A DNA stretch of 64,000 bases, taken from assembly GCF_030413635.1 (NCBI RefSeq), contig NZ_CP129235.1:3348001-3412000 (forward strand), in the 5' to 3' direction. The translations under genes and the position numbers were made by a program. The stretch comes from Planococcus shenhongbingii (GTDB lineage Bacteria > Bacillota > Bacilli > Bacillales_A > Planococcaceae). Positions 24,855 through 33,043 of the stretch are shown in pieces (within the stretch, counting starts at the first letter, position 1; every line of letters starts with the position of its first letter). Under the pieces are notes generated by a model. That model was given only the letters and a program-made list of their open reading frames with translations, ran no database searches and had not been told where the DNA came from.

Positions 24855-26054
24855 ATGGAGGCAGAAAGGTATACAACAGAAAATCACGAATTCTGGAAAA
24901 TCATGTTCAGCCTGCTGCTGGCTTCTCTTTTTATTTTCGCTAACCTTTATGCTGTCCAGCCGCTTTTGCCGCTGTTCGTAACTGAATTCCAAGTGTCGGT
25001 CTCTGCTGCAAGCTTAGCCATGTCGCTGACTACAATCGGGCTCATCATCGGTTTGGTTGTCTTAGGCTTTTTTTCAGACCGCAGCGGCAGACGGACTTAC
25101 ATTATTTTCTCTTTGTTGGGCTCAGCGCTTCCTTTTTTCCTGCTTCCACTGGTTGAATCATATACTTGGTTTTTACTGCTCCGTTTTGTCCAGGGATTTG
25201 CGCTTGCCGGCGTACCAGCCGCAGCGCTTGCTTACATAAGTGAGGAAATCGCTCCTAAACATATCGGTTATGCGACAGCTTTATACATTTCCAGCAATGC
25301 TCTTGGCGGCATGATTGGGCGAGTGCTTGCAGGTTTTTTGGCTGATCGCTTTTCCTGGCAAGCCGCTTTTGTCCTTTTTGGTGTCACGGGCCTCTTCTTA
25401 TTCATAGCGGTCTTGTTCCTGCTGCCAAAATCCCGCCATTTTCAGCCAGGCGATGTGTCTTTTGCAAAAGACCTTGAAGGTTTTTGGTTTCATTTGAAAA
25501 ATCCATCATTGCTGGTTGTCTTCGGGCTGGGTGCCGTTCTTCAAATCTCCTTTACAGGCATTTGGACGTATTTGCCGTTTCACATGGAAAACCCGCCTTT
25601 CTCCATGTCCCTTCAGTCAATTTCCTATTTGTTTTTTGTTTACGGAATCGGCGTGATCGGTTCGCCGTTGGCCGGACGGGCTGCAGAAAAGTTTGGATTG
25701 CGGGAAATCCGCAGAGCCGGCGTCGTGATTCTTTCCTTCGGCATCCTTTTAACTTTAAGCCCTTTTCTTTGGGTAGTCGTGGCCGGTTTATGTATTACCT
25801 GCCTCGGTTTTTTCACAGCCCATTCTCTGACTGCCGCTTCTGTCGGCCAGCAAGCGGCTCACCATAAAGGCAGTGCTTCAAGCCTTTACCTGGTTTCTTA
25901 TTATATTGGCGTCGCTGCCGGAAGTTCATTACTAAGCCCGTTATGGTTAGTCAGCGGCTGGACCGGATTGGTGCTCTTTACGGCTTTTCTGCCATTGCTT
26001 TACTTATTTGCAGTCACTTTGTACAGACGCAAAGAAAAAAGGAAAAGCACCTAA
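24855..26054 (+). CDS. MFS transporter (YnfM-like)
   Basis: A 399-residue membrane protein with about twelve spans. Signature sequences are GFFSDRSGRRTYII between helices 2 and 3 (about 71-85) and ALGGMIGRVLAGFLADRFSWQAAFVLFG in helices 5-6, which is the pattern of the YnfM group of drug:proton antiporters. It probably exports a small molecule of unknown nature. Only a weak GGAAGTGG site precedes the ATG. The stop codon lies in the loop of its terminator. Confidence 0.87.
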   Translation: MEAERYTTENHEFWKIMFSLLLASLFIFANLYAVQPLLPLFVTEFQVSVSAASLAMSLTTIGLIIGLVVLGFFSDRSGRRTYIIFSLLGSALPFFLLPLVESYTWFLLLRFVQGFALAGVPAAALAYISEEIAPKHIGYATALYISSNALGGMIGRVLAGFLADRFSWQAAFVLFGVTGLFLFIAVLFLLPKSRHFQPGDVSFAKDLEGFWFHLKNPSLLVVFGLGAVLQISFTGIWTYLPFHMENPPFSMSLQSISYLFFVYGIGVIGSPLAGRAAEKFGLREIRRAGVVILSFGILLTLSPFLWVVVAGLCITCLGFFTAHSLTAASVGQQAAHHKGSASSLYLVSYYIGVAAGSSLLSPLWLVSGWTGLVLFTAFLPLLYLFAVTLYRRKEKRKST

Positions 26055-26070
26055 AGGTGCTTTTCCTTTT
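26041..26070 (+). terminator. Terminator of the YnfM-like MFS gene, overlapping its last codons
   Basis: An 11-bp perfect stem (26041-26051 with 26056-26066) followed by TTTT. The last codons and TAA are part of the hairpin. Confidence 0.8.
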
Positions 26071-26264
26071 CAATCTTGTTCACGCTCTTTAATCGGATTT
26101 TGTTCATCTCCGATTCCTAAGTTGCTGTGAGCGCCTTTTTTCCCCATTTCAATGCCATCCTCATTGGATTCCTGCTCAATGGTTTCAAATTCTTCCCGCT
26201 GCCGCCGATCTTCTGTACCATTCGAATTCGGCTGTCTTTCAGTTGAAAAGTCGTCTTTCCCCAT
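26070..26264 (-). CDS. Small hydrophilic protein, probable stress protein
   Basis: A 64-residue very polar protein (MGKDDFSTERQPNSNGTEDRRQREEFETIEQESNEDGIEMGKKG), almost without hydrophobic residues and likely disordered. It starts at 26264, eight bases after GGAGG. A SigB-type promoter pattern sits 34-58 bases upstream (26298-26322). The family is unknown to me; the composition recalls small general-stress proteins. It is convergent with the MFS gene. Confidence 0.65.
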   Translation of the reverse strand: MGKDDFSTERQPNSNGTEDRRQREEFETIEQESNEDGIEMGKKGAHSNLGIGDEQNPIKEREQD

Positions 26265-26297
26265 TAAACCTGCCTCCCTATCTCTTTTAAGGAACAT

Positions 26298-26322
26298 ATT
26301 CCCTTATTGCCTTTTATAAAAC
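26298..26322 (-). promoter_or_regulatory. Candidate SigB-type promoter
   Basis: Minus strand GTTTTA (26322-26317), 13 bases, GGGAAT (26303-26298), upstream of the 64-residue protein gene. Confidence 0.5.
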
Positions 26323-26335
26323 ATCATTTCGGCAA

Positions 26336-26815
26336 TCAAAAATAGAAAGAGAAAGCTTCGTAGCCGAAATAAACCGACAAAAGAGACAAGGCAGCAAATA
26401 CTGCATATTCGGCTATGCTTCCAGTTTTGGTGGTTATAGGGAAACGAACTGTAATTTTAAGGGGAAACAGCAGCTTGATGCCGTTTTTTGTCGCCATATC
26501 CAATATGTAATGGCTCACCATCCCTACTAAGATTCCAGCAGTTACCGCTTCGTTTACAGAAACAGCATTTAATAAAGCGCCAATCAATATTAAAAACAGC
26601 AGACTGTGAGTGAAGGTACGGTGCCCAAATAATGTATTAATAATTTTTGACAACATCGGAAAAGTTCTTCCGATTTTGCTGCCGCCGTGGCAAATGTCGG
26701 GAAGGATAGCGCCGATCACTCCGGCGCCCAGCAAGATCACCGGATCGTAATGGGTGATTTGTGCAAAAGCAAGGCTTGCTGCGATACCGCCTGTGATATG
26801 TGTTTTTCCTGTCAT
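26336..26815 (-). CDS. YdjM-family membrane-bound metal-dependent hydrolase
   Basis: A 159-residue protein with four hydrophobic segments and conserved polar residues between them: TGKTHITGG, GAILPDICHGGS, GHRTFTHSLLF and VSHYILDMATKNGIKLLFP. This is the DUF457/YdjM family, annotated as membrane-bound metal-dependent hydrolases by its His/Asp pattern; activity is unproven. The start at 26815 (MTGKTHITGG) has AAGGAG nine bases upstream; an in-frame start further up is ignored. E. coli ydjM is LexA-regulated, but no LexA box is visible here. Confidence 0.85.
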   Translation of the reverse strand: MTGKTHITGGIAASLAFAQITHYDPVILLGAGVIGAILPDICHGGSKIGRTFPMLSKIINTLFGHRTFTHSLLFLILIGALLNAVSVNEAVTAGILVGMVSHYILDMATKNGIKLLFPLKITVRFPITTKTGSIAEYAVFAALSLLSVYFGYEAFSFYF

Positions 26816-26908
26816 GCGAATTGTCTCCTTTTTTATTGTTCCATCTTTTATTATACGCAAAATAGGGTATGGTGTTGTTAGAGAAATTACGTAAAAGGAG
26901 TCGAGGGA

Positions 26909-27535
26909 ATGGGAATTCATAAGTTTTTTACTTCATTGAATGATTTGGAGCGTATTATCCGGGCTCCTGGAAGATTTAAATTCGAAGAACATAACGTGGC
27001 AGCGCACTCTTGGAAAGTCAGCCAGTATGCCTTATTCTTTGCAACAATTGAAGAGCGGGCTGGACAGACCATCGATTGGAAATCCCTGTATGAAAAAACC
27101 ATCAATCATGACTTTGCAGAAGTCTTTATCGGGGATATCAAAACCCCCGTCAAGCATTCATCTCCTGAATTGAAGGAAATGATTGCAAAAGTTGAAGAAG
27201 GCATGATGGAAAAGTTCATTCTACGGGAAATCCCTGAAGATTTTCAGGAAGTCTTTTTTGATCGGATGAAAGAAGGCAAAGATGCGACTATTGAAGGCCG
27301 GCTGCTTGAAATGGCGGACAAACTGGATCAGTTTTACGAATCTTTTGCAGAACTGAAACGAGGCAACGCTGACCAGGAATTTGTGGCGATGTACCGGATT
27401 GCATTGAAAAAGTTGCTGGCCATCCCGCTAAAAGCAAGTGTCACTTATTTTAGAGAAGTTGTGCTTGAAGATGTCATCAGCGAAGAGACCATTATTGATA
27501 TCAGGGAAATTACCCGCGAGGTATTGAAGGGCTAA
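26909..27535 (+). CDS. HD-domain hydrolase (YfbR-like, probable 5'-nucleotidase)
   Basis: A 208-residue phosphohydrolase. The metal-binding residues are H33 (VAAHSW), H67-D68 (TINHDFAEVFIGDIKTP) and an Asp in LLEMADKLDQF near 137. The pattern fits the YfbR-like group, of which E. coli YfbR removes phosphate from deoxynucleoside monophosphates. Length is normal. AAAGGAG lies about eleven bases before the ATG. It is divergent from the YdjM gene with about 90 bases between the starts. No clear terminator follows. Confidence 0.85.
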   Translation: MGIHKFFTSLNDLERIIRAPGRFKFEEHNVAAHSWKVSQYALFFATIEERAGQTIDWKSLYEKTINHDFAEVFIGDIKTPVKHSSPELKEMIAKVEEGMMEKFILREIPEDFQEVFFDRMKEGKDATIEGRLLEMADKLDQFYESFAELKRGNADQEFVAMYRIALKKLLAIPLKASVTYFREVVLEDVISEETIIDIREITREVLKG

Positions 27536-27628
27536 CAAGCGTTTGCTATATGTTTTATCTTAAATTTATGGTAAATTTATTACTATATAAAATAACCCGG
27601 AGGTGAATCCCTTATTTAAGGGAATTTA

Positions 27629-28930
27629 TTGGACCCCATACTTTTAATGAATTTAGCTTTACTCGTTTTACTAATCGCGTTGACTGCGTTTTTCGTCGGT
27701 GCAGAGTTTGCTGTTGTCAAAGTCCGCATTTCGCGCATTGATCAGCTGATTGAAGAAGGAAATAAAAAAGCTGTGCTTGTAAAAAAAGTAGTCAGCGATT
27801 TGGATTATTACTTATCGGCTTGTCAGCTTGGCATCACAGTGACAGCGCTCGGGCTCGGATGGTTGGGAGAACCTACAATTGAGCGCCTTTTGCATCCTCT
27901 ATTCGAAATTCTTGGCGTTCCTGCTTCTGTTTCCCTGATTATTTCGTTTGTCCTGGCATTCTCACTTGTGACTTTCCTGCATGTTGTAGTCGGTGAAATG
28001 GCACCGAAATCGCTGGCGCTGCAATTTGCTGAGCGCATGACTTTGTCCTTGGCTCCACCACTTTACTGGTTTGGTAAAGTCATGGCACCTTTTATCTTCA
28101 TTTTAAATGGCTCCGCTCGAGTGTTTCTGCGGATCTTCGGCGTACAGCAGGTCAAAGAAGATCAGGCCCATTCAGAAGAAGAACTGAAAATCATCATGGC
28201 TCAAAGTTTTCAAAGTGGTGAAATCAATCAGACTGAGCTTTCCTATATGCAAAACATCTTTGCATTCGATGAGCGAAGTGCGAAGGACGTCATGGTCCCC
28301 CGCACACAAATCATTGCATTCCCGCAGGATTTGAACAGCGAGGAATTGCTGGCGGAGCTTCGAGAACACCGGTATACCCGCTATCCTATTGCGAATAACG
28401 GAGATAAAGACGATTTGATTGGGTTTATTAATGCGAAGGAAATTTTAACGCATTATGCGGTAAATGGCAGTGTCAACATGGTTGACTTTATGCATGAACT
28501 TCCTTATTTCCATGAAACTACGCCGCTTCAAACGGCGCTCATGAAAATGCAAAAGGACCGTACACATATCGCGCTTGTTATTGACGAATACGGCGGAACA
28601 TCCGGCATCATTACGATGGAAGATATTTTAGAAGAAATCGTTGGCGAAATACGCGATGAATTTGACGATGAAGAAGAAGCTGAAATTATTAAAGAAAGCG
28701 AAGACCGTTATCTTATAAACGGGCGCGTTCTTTTAAAAGACTTGGAAGAGCGCTTTAACATGGAATTTGAAGACAGCGAAGACATCGATACGATAGCCGG
28801 CTGGATTCAACACCAGTTGATTGAGGCTGAAACTGGAGATGTTGTCGAAAAAGAAGGCCACCGCTGGTCAATTATTGACATGGAGAACCACCATATCCTG
28901 AAAGTGGCGGTTGAAATCGTCACCAATTAA
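27629..28930 (+). CDS. CNNM/CorC (HlyC)-family membrane protein with CBS pair
   Basis: A 433-residue protein with an N-terminal CNNM/DUF21 domain of three to four helices ([54 protein letters not shown]), a tandem CBS pair ([61 protein letters not shown]) and a C-terminal CorC/HlyC domain. The family is linked to Mg2+/Co2+ efflux (B. subtilis MpfA/YhdP, YrkA). The TTG at 27629 is the first possible start, since an in-frame stop lies four codons upstream. AAGGGA is its near ribosome site, while a better GGAGGTG lies about 25 bases away with a small hairpin between. Confidence 0.88.
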   Translation: MDPILLMNLALLVLLIALTAFFVGAEFAVVKVRISRIDQLIEEGNKKAVLVKKVVSDLDYYLSACQLGITVTALGLGWLGEPTIERLLHPLFEILGVPASVSLIISFVLAFSLVTFLHVVVGEMAPKSLALQFAERMTLSLAPPLYWFGKVMAPFIFILNGSARVFLRIFGVQQVKEDQAHSEEELKIIMAQSFQSGEINQTELSYMQNIFAFDERSAKDVMVPRTQIIAFPQDLNSEELLAELREHRYTRYPIANNGDKDDLIGFINAKEILTHYAVNGSVNMVDFMHELPYFHETTPLQTALMKMQKDRTHIALVIDEYGGTSGIITMEDILEEIVGEIRDEFDDEEEAEIIKESEDRYLINGRVLLKDLEERFNMEFEDSEDIDTIAGWIQHQLIEAETGDVVEKEGHRWSIIDMENHHILKVAVEIVTN

Positions 28931-28931
28931 T

Positions 28932-28970
28932 AAAAGAAAGGCATTCCTAAGTTGGAATGCCTTTCTTTTT
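28932..28970 (+). terminator. Terminator of the CNNM gene
   Basis: A 16-bp perfect stem (28932-28947 with 28954-28969) with a T-rich tail. Confidence 0.88.
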
Positions 28971-29001
28971 GTCTAAAAAATCCAATTAATTCGGCTCAGA
29001 A

Positions 29002-29046
29002 TTGACCTTTAGTCATCTCTTATATAAAATAAGAACAAACGTTCTT
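29002..29046 (+). promoter_or_regulatory. SigA promoter with LexA (SOS) box
   Basis: TTGACC (29002-29007), 17 bases, TAAAAT (29025-29030). Directly after it is GAAC-AAAC-GTTC (29033-29044) within a 16-bp palindrome, fitting the Gram-positive LexA box CGAAC-N4-GTTCG core. Confidence 0.75.
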
Positions 29047-29064
29047 AACAGAAGGAGGCTCATG

Positions 29065-29424
29065 ATGAAGCTAAACAAACATTTATCAGTAAAAGGGCAC
29101 ATTAAAGACCGAGGAAGCATTAAATGGACTGCTATGATGCTGCCAGAGCATGTGCAAATGCTTCGCGAATGGCAGAAAGAAGACCGCTACAACACGAAAC
29201 CTGATCTGGACGAATTTGACTTGGAAGCTATTTATGAAGAAATCCAACTCGCCTATAAACGGCAATGTGATATTGAAATCCGCGTCTGGCGCGGAGACGC
29301 GCAAACTTTCGCGGGCATTGTCACTGTTGTTGACTTGCGCCTGCAGAAGCTCCATCTCGATACCGGACTCCATACCCAAAAGCTTTCATTTGCAGAAATT
29401 ATAGGTGCTAAGACCTTGGATTAA
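29065..29424 (+). CDS. YolD-like family protein (SOS-linked)
   Basis: A 119-residue protein: RGSIKWTAMMLPEHVQMLREW is the YolD-family mark, followed by DEFDLEAIYEEIQLAYKRQCDIEIRVWRGDAQTFAGIVTVVDLRLQKLHL. YolD proteins usually sit beside UvrX/Y-family translesion polymerases in SOS operons. Here the LexA box is kept but no polymerase follows, so it is a solo copy. Of two adjacent ATGs the second (29065) is chosen, as AAGGAGG lies six bases upstream. Function is unknown. Confidence 0.85.
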   Translation: MKLNKHLSVKGHIKDRGSIKWTAMMLPEHVQMLREWQKEDRYNTKPDLDEFDLEAIYEEIQLAYKRQCDIEIRVWRGDAQTFAGIVTVVDLRLQKLHLDTGLHTQKLSFAEIIGAKTLD

Positions 29425-29430
29425 GCAGGA

Positions 29431-29470
29431 AAAAGAAGCGGCATGCCCATCTGCATGTCCGCTTCTTTCC
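29431..29470 (+). terminator. Terminator of the YolD gene
   Basis: An AAGAAGCGGCATGC stem (29431-29444 region) pairs with GCATGTCCGCTTCTTT (29453-29468) with one bulge. Confidence 0.7.
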
Positions 29471-29542
29471 GTTTAGAGGATTAAAGTACAGCATTACGGG
29501 GCATATAAAAGATAAGCAACATTAACTAAGGAGGTTGGATTT

Positions 29543-30391
29543 ATGAGCAAAGCGAAGGCCGTCGCCAAAGATTTGGTCGGCGAAATTAAAAAAGACAGGG
29601 CCACGACACTGGCTGCTGCACAAGCTTATTATTATTTATTAGCTATTGTTCCATTATTAATCTTGTTACTAGCAATTCTTCCGTATTTACAGCTCGACCC
29701 ACAACGGGTGATGGATTTGGTCGGTACGGTTCTTCCAGGAGAAATGGCTGCCACGTTCCAGGATACAATTGTTAGTGTAGTTACTACACCATCCGGCGGT
29801 TTATTGACATTCGGTATTTTGGGAACGCTGTGGTCTGCTTCTAATGCCATGACAGCCTTTATCGAAGCGACTAATCAAGCTTATGATGTAGAAGAAACGC
29901 GTTCTTTCATCAAATTGAAAGGCATGGCAATTATCTTGACTCTCTTTATGCTGGTTGCTGTTATTGTGGCACTGGTTCTGCCGATTTTCGGCGGCACCAT
30001 TATCGACACGATCAGTTCAATTCTAAGTTTACCCCCGCAAACCGAAATTATCTTCCAAGTGCTTCGCTGGGTCATTTCCATTGCGGTTATGAGCATTGTA
30101 TTGGCGTTCCTTTATAAATTTGCGCCGAATAAGAGTTTTCCGTTTAAAGAAGTAATTATCGGCGCTGTTATTGCTACGGTTCTGTGGCAAGTCGTGTCAC
30201 TCGGCTTCTCGTTTTATGTTTCAAACTTCGGCAGCTATTCTGCTACTTACGGCAGTCTCGGCGGCATTATTGTTTTAATGCTGTGGTTTTTCCTGACCGG
30301 TCTAATCCTGGTCGTCGGTGCGGAAATAAACGCCATCCTGCATAAACGAAAACACACAAAAAATGCACCTGCTCAAGTATTTGAAGAGTAG
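29543..30391 (+). CDS. YihY/virulence factor BrkB-family membrane protein
   Basis: A 282-residue integral membrane protein with about six helices. Family marks are ATTLAAAQAYYYLLAIVPLLILLLAILPY, GLLTFGILGTLWSASNAMTAFIEATNQAYDVEETRSFIKLK and YSATYGSLGGIIVLMLWFFLTGLILVVGAEINA. B. subtilis YfkH is similar. Despite old names (BrkB, ribonuclease BN) its activity is unknown. AAGGAGG stands nine bases before the ATG. It is monocistronic. Confidence 0.9.
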   Translation: MSKAKAVAKDLVGEIKKDRATTLAAAQAYYYLLAIVPLLILLLAILPYLQLDPQRVMDLVGTVLPGEMAATFQDTIVSVVTTPSGGLLTFGILGTLWSASNAMTAFIEATNQAYDVEETRSFIKLKGMAIILTLFMLVAVIVALVLPIFGGTIIDTISSILSLPPQTEIIFQVLRWVISIAVMSIVLAFLYKFAPNKSFPFKEVIIGAVIATVLWQVVSLGFSFYVSNFGSYSATYGSLGGIIVLMLWFFLTGLILVVGAEINAILHKRKHTKNAPAQVFEE

Positions 30392-30396
30392 CAAAA

Positions 30397-30430
30397 AACC
30401 AGCGCACTGATAAAAATCAGTGCGCTGGTT
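30397..30430. terminator. Bidirectional terminator between the YihY and methyltransferase genes
   Basis: A 14-bp perfect stem (30397-30410 with 30417-30430) flanked by A and T runs between convergent genes. Confidence 0.85.
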
Positions 30431-31200
30431 TATTTTTGGTACATAACCATCCATTCATCAATCTCAAAAGTCTGAATTTCTCCGTTTTGGACAGCGATTT
30501 TAAAATAGTCTTTGGCTGCGGCATTTGCCTCCAGCAAATGCCACGTGACACGTTCAATCTGTTCTTCGCTGTCTGCCGTCCGTCTTACCCATGTTGGATA
30601 CTTGAATGTTTTTTTGCGGTCCAGTGATTGGATTTCCTCCAGTGCATTAGCTTCCAGCAAATGGCGCCATTCCCTTTTGGACAAACAACGCGCATGGCTG
30701 TCATCTCTCAGTTTTTCTGTGGTATTCATGAAAATGCCCAATTCAGCATCTTCTGGGGCAACATTATCAATCAAAATAAGTTTTCCGCCCGGCTTTAATA
30801 CCCGTGCTGTTTCCTGGATGAACTTTTCCGGATGTGGAAAATGATGCGGCGCGATTCTGCAAACTGCTGCATCAAAGCTATCGGCTAAAAAAGGCAAAGC
30901 TTCAGCATCTGCAACCACATAAAAAATATTGTCAAAGTCCTTTTGGAGATGCTTTGCTGTGTTTTCCAGCATCGCCTCTGTCAAATCGGTTGAAACGACT
31001 GTACCGACTCGCGGTGCCAGTACTCTGGAGACATGCCCGCCGCCTGTCGCAATATCCAGGATGGTCCATGTTTTTTCAGGGTGCAGCCACTCAGCTAAGA
31101 GCGGAAGATCGTCCCCTTTCGCATGGATATCGCTTGTTACATACTTGTCAGCGTTTTTGCCAAATACCGACTTCACTTTGTTTTTCACTTGTTCTTCCAT
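30430..31200 (-). CDS. Class I SAM-dependent methyltransferase (UbiE-like, YcgJ-like)
   Basis: A 256-residue methyltransferase. Motif I ILDIATGGGHVSRVLA (about 47-62) binds S-adenosylmethionine; STDLTEAMLENTA, VADAEALPFLADSFDAAVCRIAPHHF and ETARVLKPGGKLILIDN follow in the order of the UbiE/COQ5 superfamily. The methyl acceptor is unknown. Its start overlaps the 3' end of the M19 dipeptidase gene by 53 bases, so the two are coupled. AAGGGGGATAG precedes the ATG. It is the last gene of a three-gene unit with the amidohydrolase and the dipeptidase. Confidence 0.87.
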   Translation of the reverse strand: MEEQVKNKVKSVFGKNADKYVTSDIHAKGDDLPLLAEWLHPEKTWTILDIATGGGHVSRVLAPRVGTVVSTDLTEAMLENTAKHLQKDFDNIFYVVADAEALPFLADSFDAAVCRIAPHHFPHPEKFIQETARVLKPGGKLILIDNVAPEDAELGIFMNTTEKLRDDSHARCLSKREWRHLLEANALEEIQSLDRKKTFKYPTWVRRTADSEEQIERVTWHLLEANAAAKDYFKIAVQNGEIQTFEIDEWMVMYQK

Positions 31201-32173
31201 TATCTATCCCCCTTAATGCTTGGATGCCAGGCCGATGCTCTAAAAAGTTCCGGTAGGCGAAACCGGCAACTTCCTCTTCCGAATAACGCTTTTGCAGTTC
31301 ATTGACAAGATTCTGGAATTTCGAGGCATTTTCCAAATCCTCTATATACGCACCGATGCCGTCAAAATCGGAACCGATTCCGATATTCTGGACGCCGCCA
31401 AGTCCGCAGAAGTGGTCGATGTGCTTGATCAAATCCGGAATGGTGACCTTGGACGTATCTTCTTTAATAAAGTCCAGACAAAATACCACGTCGATCAAAC
31501 CGTTCTTCGCAAACATCGCTTTGGCCTGATCGTCGTCGAGGTTGCGCGGATGATTACGGAGCGCGCGGGCATTGGAATGGCTCGCCATCGGATAATCCGC
31601 AAGTTCCATGACATCCCAAAAGCCTTTTACGGATAAATGAGAAACATCCGTGAAAACCCGGTGTTCATTGTTCAGGCGCACCACTTCTTTGCCTAGCAGC
31701 GTCAAGCCGCCTCCACGCGGTTCTCCTGCGCCGTCTGCACATAAATTGGCGTTGTTCCACGTCAGTCCAATTGACAGCACACCCAAGCGGTATAATTGGC
31801 GCAGTTTCATCAAATCGTTGCCGAATGCATCCGCTCCTTCAAGCGTCAAAACAGCGCCAATTTCATTGTCTTTTAAGCGGTCGATGTCTTCCCATTTTTT
31901 GATATGTTTCATCGCCGGGTTTTTACCGAGAACTTCCGTGTAGAACAAATCCACTTGCTCCAGCGCATGCTGCCACTTCTCATCTGACGGTACATCCGGG
32001 TAAAGGAAAATAGCAAAAAACTGGACTTTTACGCCGCCTGCATGGAGGCGCTGGAAATTTGTATCCAATGCCTCAGAATCAGTAAAGTTTAACGGCTCTT
32101 GTTGAAAAAAACTTCCTCTTTTAGCTAACTGCAATTTCAGCAAAGCATCACAATGTGTATCGATGATTTTCAT
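31148..32173 (-). CDS. Membrane dipeptidase family protein (peptidase M19)
   Basis: A 341-residue zinc dipeptidase of the renal-dipeptidase family. Metal ligands are visible in D5-T-H7-C-D9 (DTHCD), the bridging Glu in LTLEGADAF, His in DVSHLS and ASHSNARAL, and Asp in GIGSDFDGI. Such enzymes split dipeptides, including L/D forms from cell wall. No signal peptide is present, so it is cytosolic. It begins directly after the TAA of the C26 gene. The C-terminal tail after about YRNFLEHRPGI is longer than usual and is encoded within the next gene's 5' end; an old frameshift there is possible. Confidence 0.88.
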   Translation of the reverse strand: MKIIDTHCDALLKLQLAKRGSFFQQEPLNFTDSEALDTNFQRLHAGGVKVQFFAIFLYPDVPSDEKWQHALEQVDLFYTEVLGKNPAMKHIKKWEDIDRLKDNEIGAVLTLEGADAFGNDLMKLRQLYRLGVLSIGLTWNNANLCADGAGEPRGGGLTLLGKEVVRLNNEHRVFTDVSHLSVKGFWDVMELADYPMASHSNARALRNHPRNLDDDQAKAMFAKNGLIDVVFCLDFIKEDTSKVTIPDLIKHIDHFCGLGGVQNIGIGSDFDGIGAYIEDLENASKFQNLVNELQKRYSEEEVAGFAYRNFLEHRPGIQALRGIDNGRTSEKQSEVGIWQKR

Positions 32174-32896
32174 TTATTCATCTCCTTCTTCCACGCAAGC
32201 TTCAACGAATCCCTTGAAAATTTTCTGAGAAGGCTCATCGGATGCGATCGCCATATTTTCGGGATGCCATTGCAGCCCCAGTACGAAATGATGCGCCTTG
32301 CTTTCAATCGCTTCTATTACGCCATCGCTTGCGGTTCCGCTGATTAGAAATGAATCAGGAACATGCCGGTTCGCCTGATGATGGCGGCTGTTGACTCTCA
32401 GTTTTTCAGTTCCAGTCAAACGATGAAGCAACGAACCTTCTTCCACGTGAACGAAGTGGCTGCCATGTTCCACTGGCGCCTTTTGCTGGTGCTGAAGCAC
32501 ATCGCCTTCTTTTTGAGCAGGAATATCCTGATACATATCTCCACCCACTGCGACATTCAAAATTTGTGCTCCGCGGCATACGCCTAGGATCGGTTTGCCC
32601 AGTTCCAGGACTTTTTGGATCAATGCCAGTTCAAAAGCATCCCTTGAAGGAATAATGGTGCCTAAATTCGGATGGGGCTCTTCTCCGAAAAGAGTTGGAT
32701 CCACATCATAGCCGCCTGCTGCAAATAGCCCATCAATGTGCTCAGCTATCTGGTCTATATCTGCTTCTTCTGTTAAATGCGGAAGCATAATGGGTAATCC
32801 TCCCGCGTGCAGAATCGCTTCTGTATCCGCCAGTTGAATCTGGTATTTTTCTTTGCCTAACTCTTTTGATGAAGTAACTCCAATAATCGGTCTCAT
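32174..32896 (-). CDS. Gamma-glutamyl-gamma-aminobutyrate hydrolase family (class I amidotransferase, peptidase C26)
   Basis: A 240-residue PuuD-like hydrolase of gamma-glutamyl amides or peptides. The nucleophile is C107 in ILGVCRGAQILNVAVGG; GLFAAGGYDVDPTLFGEEPH and the catalytic His in LGLQWHPEN are also present. The start at 32896 (MRPIIGVTSS) has AGGAGG seven bases upstream. It is first in a unit with an M19 dipeptidase, which suggests stepwise cleavage of gamma-glutamyl (possibly muropeptide-derived) peptides. The puu pathway itself is not encoded nearby. Confidence 0.88.
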   Translation of the reverse strand: MRPIIGVTSSKELGKEKYQIQLADTEAILHAGGLPIMLPHLTEEADIDQIAEHIDGLFAAGGYDVDPTLFGEEPHPNLGTIIPSRDAFELALIQKVLELGKPILGVCRGAQILNVAVGGDMYQDIPAQKEGDVLQHQQKAPVEHGSHFVHVEEGSLLHRLTGTEKLRVNSRHHQANRHVPDSFLISGTASDGVIEAIESKAHHFVLGLQWHPENMAIASDEPSQKIFKGFVEACVEEGDE

Positions 32897-33000
32897 ATGT
32901 AGTTCCTCCTTGCTTATTTTTCTGAATACCTTAAACATACAGAATTGAGAGTGAAATTACTAGACGCTCAATGAGGTTATTGAGTTTTTCTCCAAATCAG

Positions 33001-33039
33001 CACAAGCCCCGAAAAGAAATTTACTTTTCGGGGCTTGTG
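33001..33039 (-). terminator. Terminator of the PBP4-type gene
   Basis: A 16-bp perfect stem (33001-33016 with 33024-33039) right after the stop codon. Confidence 0.85.
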
Positions 33040-33043
33040 TCAG

